Of a stretch of 14,153 bases of DNA, positions 9,387 through 14,153 are shown one piece after another. Within the stretch, counting starts at the first letter, position 1. Every line of letters starts with the position of its first letter. Position numbers and translations under genes: made by a program. The DNA is from Rhodospirillaceae bacterium (GTDB taxonomy: Bacteria > Pseudomonadota > Alphaproteobacteria > DSM-16000 > Inquilinaceae), in NCBI GenBank assembly GCA_020638595.1, contig JACKIG010000048.1:1-14153 (forward strand), written 5' to 3'. Below the pieces are notes generated by a model that made no database searches, was not told the origin of the DNA, and saw nothing but the letters and a program-made list of their open reading frames with translations.

Positions 9387-10160
9387 TCAGGACGACGACG
9401 CGGCGCGGCTGTCGGCGATTTCGGACTGCTGCGCCTCGGGCAGGATGCCCAGCCGCCGCGCGACCTCCTGGTACGCCTGGGCTTCGCCGCCGAGGTCGCG
9501 GCGGAAGCGGTCCTTGTCCAGGCGGTCATTGGTCTTGACGTCCCAGAGCCGGCAATTGTCCGGGCTGATCTCGTCCGCCAGGATGATCCGCATCTCACCG
9601 TGTTCGTTGTAGAGGCGCCCGAACTCCAGCTTGAAGTCGACCAGCTTCAGCCCGATGCCCAGGAACAGGCCCGACAGATAGTCGTTCACCCGCAGGCTGA
9701 GCGCCATCATGTCGTCCAGGTCCTGCGGCGTCGCCCAGCCGAAGGCGGTGATATGCTCCTCCGAGATCATCGGATCGCCGAGCTCGTCGGACTTGTAATA
9801 GTACTCCACGATCGACCGGGGCAGGGGCGTGCCCTCCGGCACGCCGAAGCGTTCGGAGAACGAACCCGCGGCGATGTTGCGCACGGCCACCTCGATGGGA
9901 ATGATCTCCACCTCGTGGACCAGCTGTTCGCGCATGTTCAGGCGCTTCATGAAGTGGGTCGGTACCCCGATCTCCATGAGCTTGGACATCAGATATTCCG
10001 AGATCCGGTTGTTCAGAACGCCCTTGCCGGAAATCGTACCCTTCTTCTTGTTGTTGAAGGCGGTGGCGTCGTCCTTGAAATACTGGATCAAGGTCCCAGG
10101 CTCGGGCCCCTCGAAGAGGACCTTGGCCTTGCCCTCATAGATCCGTCTGCGACGGGACAT
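9387..10160 (-). CDS. purC: Phosphoribosylaminoimidazole-succinocarboxamide synthase (SAICAR synthetase)
   Basis: Protein of 257 residues, the standard length. Visible family blocks are IYEGKAKVLFEG (7-18, nucleotide binding), SGKGVLNNRIS (44-54), the first SAICAR signature IPIEVAVRNIAAGSF (87-101), and the second, LVDFKLEFGR (173-182), followed by LADEISPDNCRLWD. It condenses CAIR with aspartate using ATP. I start at ATG 10160 (MSRRRRIYEG); GTGGGGAGC lies about ten bases upstream, and the longer frame to 10187 adds nothing family-like. It heads the purC-purS unit behind the promoter at 10223-10251 and diverges from the DUF1476 gene. Confidence 0.96.
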   Translation of the reverse strand: MSRRRRIYEGKAKVLFEGPEPGTLIQYFKDDATAFNNKKKGTISGKGVLNNRISEYLMSKLMEIGVPTHFMKRLNMREQLVHEVEIIPIEVAVRNIAAGSFSERFGVPEGTPLPRSIVEYYYKSDELGDPMISEEHITAFGWATPQDLDDMMALSLRVNDYLSGLFLGIGLKLVDFKLEFGRLYNEHGEMRIILADEISPDNCRLWDVKTNDRLDKDRFRRDLGGEAQAYQEVARRLGILPEAQQSEIADSRAASSS

Positions 10161-10222
10161 CCAACAGTGCTCCCCACCGGCTCGCAAGGGCAGACTACGC
10201 CGCGCACGAGCCCGGCGCTAGT

Positions 10223-10251
10223 GATATAGCAGCGCCGGCCGGGTATCTCAA
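10223..10251 (-). promoter_or_regulatory. Candidate sigma70-type promoter of purC-purS
   Basis: On the minus strand: -35 TTGAGA (10251-10246), exactly 17 bp, then -10 TATATC (10228-10223). Matches are five of six and four of six to consensus with ideal spacing, in an otherwise GC-rich stretch. The -10 lies 62 bp upstream of the purC start. The rest of the 248-bp divergent gap shows no clear promoter for the DUF1476 gene. Confidence 0.6.
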
Positions 10252-10408
10252 TTGTGCGGGTCGAATTGCGCATATGCCGCCCCCGGTTTGCCAAGGCAGG
10301 GGCAAAGATGCTAAGCATTCCGCTGGGTTGCCGCTGCTGCGGTGCCCCGGGACACATCGGGCCGCGGCGACCACGGCCGACGGTCATCCTTGGGGGGACG
10401 CTTGGCGA

Positions 10409-10738
10409 ATGACTGCCTTAGACGACCGCGAGAAGGGGTTCGAGGCACAGTTCAAACATGGGGAAGAGCTGCGGTTTCGCATCCACAACCGGCGCAACAA
10501 GCTGCTGGGGCATTGGGCGGCCGGGTTGATGAAGCTGCCGGCGCCGGAGGTGGAGGCCTATGTGCGGGACGTCGTGGAAGCCGGCCTGTCCGGACCCGGC
10601 GAGCCTGTGCATGACCGGGTGCATGACGACCTGCACCGCCATGGCATCGACCTGTCGGACCACCGCCTGCAGCGCAAGATGGACGAGCTGCTGGCGGTCG
10701 CGCGCGAGCAGGTCATGAGCGAGACGAAGGCCGCGTGA
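10409..10738 (+). CDS. DUF1476 protein (ATP synthase inhibitor zeta-subunit family)
   Basis: Protein of 109 residues, mostly helical and charged. It starts TALDDREKGFEAQFKHGEEL, continues with RRNKLLGHWAAGLM and ends with ...LSDHRLQRKMDELLAVAREQV, all matching DUF1476. In Paracoccus a member of this family is the zeta subunit, which binds F1 and blocks ATP hydrolysis through its N-terminal helix, so that is the likely role here. The start at ATG 10409 fits the family; a GGGGGG tract lies about 12 bases upstream. The gene diverges from purC, a placement I regard as common in alphaproteobacteria, and its last 26 bp overlap the end of the convergent DUF1499 gene. Several family members exist without proven ATPase inhibition. 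Confidence 0.85.
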   Translation: MTALDDREKGFEAQFKHGEELRFRIHNRRNKLLGHWAAGLMKLPAPEVEAYVRDVVEAGLSGPGEPVHDRVHDDLHRHGIDLSDHRLQRKMDELLAVAREQVMSETKAA

Positions 10739-11146
10739 TGCCGGTCCCGTCCTGAAGGACGGTGCCCAGGTCGGCCAGCCAGGCCTCGACCCGGCGGCGG
10801 TTGACGCCCAGATCCCAATAGCCGACAGCCGAACGGCTGTAGACGGCCAGTGATGCGCCGCCGCCGGCCAGTGCTACGGCACGGGCACTGATGCGGTCGA
10901 CGAAGCCGATCAACGGCATGCGCTGGATCGCTTCCACCGACAGGCCGTCGGCCGATACCTCGACGATCTCGGTTCGCGGCGCCCGCTCCACCACCCGCTG
11001 CCAGGCCAGGGCCAGCGCCGTCGGCGGCACGGCAAACACGGGGCTGACCACCTGCGGCTTGGCCAGGCCGACGCCGGGCGGCAGGGCCAGGCAATGGTTG
11101 GGGCTGCCGGGGGGGCTGACGGTGGTCGCATCCACCCGGCGGGGGC

Positions 11147-11150
<4 letters not shown>
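10713..11150 (-). CDS. DUF1499 family protein of unknown function
   Basis: Protein of 145 residues. The core from about residue 35 (VVSPVFAVPPTALALAWQRV) through VEAIQRMPLIGFVDRISAR and SLAVYSRSAVGYWDLGVN to RRRVEAWL shows the DUF1499 pattern, including the SRS-x-GYWD-x-G-x-NRRR signature. No signal peptide or membrane segment is visible. Biochemical function is unknown; the family is thought to be linked to membranes or lipids, which I cannot test here. The start is GTG 11150-11148, which overlaps the purB stop as GTGA, so translation is very likely coupled to purB. Its 3' end overlaps the DUF1476 gene by 26 bp tail to tail. A few alternative starts exist further in, but this overlap favours the GTG. 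Confidence 0.78.
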
Positions 11151-12466
<1,316 letters not shown>

Positions 12467-12531
12467 CCGTGTGCTCTCAGGTCTGGGGCAGTGATCGGTC
12501 GACGGCAACAAACCACCAGTCGGTCGCGACT

Positions 12532-12561
12532 GCAACCGTCGCCGGCGCTGCCGCCGGTTGC
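12532..12561. repeat. Inverted repeat in the purB / aldolase divergent region
   Basis: GCAACCG (12532-12538) and CGGTTGC (12555-12561) form a perfect 7-bp inverted repeat, 23 bp apart centre to centre, around a GCCGGC palindrome. Its place between two divergent genes suggests a regulator site or simply a hairpin. I cannot assign a protein to it. Confidence 0.3.
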
Positions 12562-12617
12562 CCGAATGATGTATCTCTGCCGCACACCTTCACAACGACC
12601 GACGGAGACCCAGTCCC

Positions 12618-13349
12618 ATGGACACGATCGACATCGCCCAAGCCCGGACGGATCTGGCGGCGGCGCTGCGCTGGTCGGCGCGGATGGGGCTGAACGAAGG
12701 CATCTGCAACCACTTCAGCGTCGCGGTGTCCGCCGACGGCCGGCGCTTCCTGGTCAACCCCTACGGACTGCACTGGTCGGAAATGCGGGCCAGCGACATT
12801 CTGCTGTGTGACGCCGACGGCACGGTGATCGAAGGCGACAGCGAACCGGAGGCGACGGCCTTCTTCATCCATTCCCGCCTGCACCTGACGCTGCCGCATG
12901 CGCGCGCGGTGCTGCACACACATATGCCCTATGCGACGACGCTGACCTCGCTGGCCGACATGCGGCTGCTGCCGATCACCCAGAGCGGCATCGGCTTCCA
13001 GGGCCGCATCGCCTATGACGAGACCTATAACGGCCTGGTTCTGGACAGCACCGAGGGCGACCGCCTGGCCGCGGTCATGGGCACGGCCAGCGTCCTGTTC
13101 CTCGCCAACCACGGCGTCATCGTCGCCCGCAACAGCGTCGCGGAAGCGTTCGACGACCTCTATTACCTGGAACGCGCCTGCCGCAACCAGGTGCTGGCGA
13201 TGTCCACCGGCTGGCCGTTGCGCCCGGTGCCGGACGAGATCGTACGCAGGACGGCCCAGCAGATGGCCGCCGGCGGCCACGCCGCCGCGCTGCATTTCGC
13301 CGCCCTGCGCCGCATCCTGGATCGGGAAGAGCCGGACTACGCCGACTGA
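12618..13349 (+). CDS. Class II aldolase/adducin family protein
   Basis: Protein of 243 residues. The zinc-binding pattern of class II aldolases is present: H100-T-H102 within VLHTHMPYAT, His165 in LANHGV, and a candidate catalytic glutamate at Glu78 in SEPEAT. The upstream block NEGICNHFSV matches the phosphate-binding loop region of the fold, although GLNEG replaces the more usual GxGGN. Family members cleave or isomerise sugar phosphates (fuculose-1-P aldolase, ribulose-5-P epimerase) or are non-enzymatic adducin-like proteins; the substrate cannot be told here. The start at ATG 12618 is supported by GGAG at 12604. Neither neighbour points to a sugar pathway. It may share a divergent control region with purB. 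Confidence 0.85.
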   Translation: MDTIDIAQARTDLAAALRWSARMGLNEGICNHFSVAVSADGRRFLVNPYGLHWSEMRASDILLCDADGTVIEGDSEPEATAFFIHSRLHLTLPHARAVLHTHMPYATTLTSLADMRLLPITQSGIGFQGRIAYDETYNGLVLDSTEGDRLAAVMGTASVLFLANHGVIVARNSVAEAFDDLYYLERACRNQVLAMSTGWPLRPVPDEIVRRTAQQMAAGGHAAALHFAALRRILDREEPDYAD

Positions 13350-13427
13350 GCCTGCGCCTTGCAGCGCTGACGCGCCGCCGTGCCGGTGCGCATCTAGACC
13401 GCGCGATGCGGGCCGATTGTGGTCAGT

Positions 13428-13500
13428 TATCGCTTTAGACGGTGGGAAGCAGGTTCGGTTCCTGCCGTTCGCGCAAGCGAACGTAGCTTAGCGGCAATGC
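13428..13500 (+). other. Consecutive hairpins resembling a circularly permuted tRNA
   Basis: In order: TATCG-CTTTAGA-CGGTG (13428-13444), like an anticodon arm with C32, T33, R37 and A38; GGAA (13445-13448), like a variable loop; GCAGG-TTCGGTT-CCTGC (13449-13465), a T-arm with T54, T55, C56 and the G53-C61 pair, but G in place of A58; CGTTCGC (13466-13472), GCAA, then GCGAACG (13477-13483), a perfect 7-bp acceptor-like stem closed by a GNRA tetraloop; TA (13484-13485), matching T8 and R9; and GCTT-AGCGGCA-ATGC (13486-13500), like a D-arm whose loop carries A14, R15, G18, G19 and A21, with one stem mismatch. No CCA is encoded and the formal anticodon is UUA. It may be a relic, a regulatory mimic or a chance run of hairpins. 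Confidence 0.3.
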
Positions 13501-13580
13501 ACCAACGCCGATTGCAGCCCCAGGCCTGCATCGCGTCCTGGCTGCCCGGTCGTCCGACCGCAGGCGCCCGCGGGTGCGCG

Positions 13581-14153
13581 TCAGGCCTGCGTTCCATAGT
13601 GGGATGGCGACCGGCCCGTCACGCGCTTGACCATGGTGGAGAACGCCGCCGGATTGCCGTAGCCGAGATCCATGGCGATGGTCGTCACCGGCTCCCCCGC
13701 GACCAGGCGCGGGATCGCCGCGAGGACACAGGCCCGCTGGCGCCAGTCCACGAAGCTCAACCCCGTTTCGCTGCGGAACCGGCGGGTGAAGCTGCGCCGG
13801 CTCATGTTCAGGGCCGCGCACCACTGGCCGATCGTCGCCGACGACGCCGGTTCGCTGAGGAAGGCCTGGCACATCGCCTTGAGCTTCGGTTCGCCCGGCA
13901 GCGGCAGCGAAAGCTGCATCGGGGGCAGTTCGGCGATCTCATGCAGCAGCAGGCCGATCAGCGCATCGTCGCGGCCGGTCGGGTCGCGGGTCCCGGGAAG
14001 GCGGACGGCCTCGTCCAGAAGGCTGCGCATCAGCGGGGTGATCGCCAGCACCTCGCAATGGTCCGGCATGCCGGCGACCGAACCGGGGCGGACATAGAGG
14101 CAGCGCAGCCTGACCGGGCCGATCATGCGCGCCTGGTGTACGGCACCCGGCGG
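13581..14153 (-). CDS. AraC-family transcriptional regulator, C-terminal part (5' end outside window)
   Basis: The reading frame is open to the window edge, giving 190 visible residues. An ATG at 14126 exists, but the residues before it (PPGAVHQAR) continue the cupin-like sensor domain that precedes the DNA-binding domain in this subfamily, so the true start lies beyond 14153. The C-terminal AraC DNA-binding domain is complete, with two helix-turn-helix units: ATIGQWCAALNMSRRSFTRRF, then VTTIAMDLGYGNPAAFSTMV and KRVTGRSPSHY at the end. Domain order and size suggest a 260-residue family member. The regulated genes are unknown; the nearest upstream gene is off the window. About 230 bp of non-coding DNA separates its stop from the aldolase stop. 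Confidence 0.88.
   Translation of the reverse strand, partial: PPGAVHQARMIGPVRLRCLYVRPGSVAGMPDHCEVLAITPLMRSLLDEAVRLPGTRDPTGRDDALIGLLLHEIAELPPMQLSLPLPGEPKLKAMCQAFLSEPASSATIGQWCAALNMSRRSFTRRFRSETGLSFVDWRQRACVLAAIPRLVAGEPVTTIAMDLGYGNPAAFSTMVKRVTGRSPSHYGTQA

Noticed and set aside
13400..13473. A normal (non-permuted) tRNA ending at 13473
   Set aside because: An upstream 5' acceptor strand (GCGATGC at 13403) pairs only four of seven bases with CGTTCGC, the D-loop lacks GG, and three bases instead of one join the D- and anticodon arms.
13428..13500. Two-piece permuted tmRNA of the alphaproteobacterial type
   Set aside because: There is no tag reading frame, no pseudoknots, no GGGGC-type acceptor with the alanine G-U pair, and the linker is far too short.

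Overview
The window looks like the chromosome of an alphaproteobacterium, most likely from the Rhodospirillales or a neighbouring order. The reasons are the high GC content, the rhizobial-type glycerol ABC transporter (instead of a GlpF facilitator), a DUF1476 gene beside purC-purS (a pairing typical of this class), and the style of its dispersed palindromic repeat. The species cannot be told from the sequence alone.

Left part (1-7208): a glycerol uptake locus. On the minus strand are the DeoR-family repressor glpR and, downstream of it, the first 32 codons of glycerol kinase glpK. On the plus strand a six-gene transporter operon runs glpV (periplasmic binding protein), glpS and glpT (two different ATPases), glpP and glpQ (permeases) and glpU (small DUF2160 membrane protein). 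The 146-bp divergent region holds a candidate bidirectional promoter whose two -35 boxes share one palindrome, followed by a GlpR-like operator. A strong GC hairpin separates glpV from the rest and probably lets the binding protein be made in excess. Imported glycerol would be phosphorylated by GlpK; glpD is not in the window.

Middle (7223-9337): on the minus strand lie a short, MetE-like methionine synthase of the MesD type, lspA (signal peptidase II), a 121-bp palindromic dispersed-repeat-like unit, and purS. The repeat's right end supplies the purS stop codon.

Right part (9387-12466): purine synthesis. purC and purS form one minus-strand unit behind a good sigma70-type promoter. A DUF1476 gene (ATP synthase zeta-subunit family) diverges from purC. 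It meets tail to tail, with a 26-bp overlap, a DUF1499 gene that is translationally coupled to purB by a GTGA overlap.

Far right (12618-14153): a class II aldolase/adducin-type protein, then a 231-bp non-coding stretch, then an AraC-family regulator whose N-terminal part lies outside the window. The non-coding stretch carries consecutive hairpins that, read in order, resemble all arms of a tRNA in circularly permuted order. With the complementary degeneration of the GlpS and GlpT ATPase sites, this is the most unusual observation here. No CRISPR array, insertion sequence, rRNA or standard tRNA was found.
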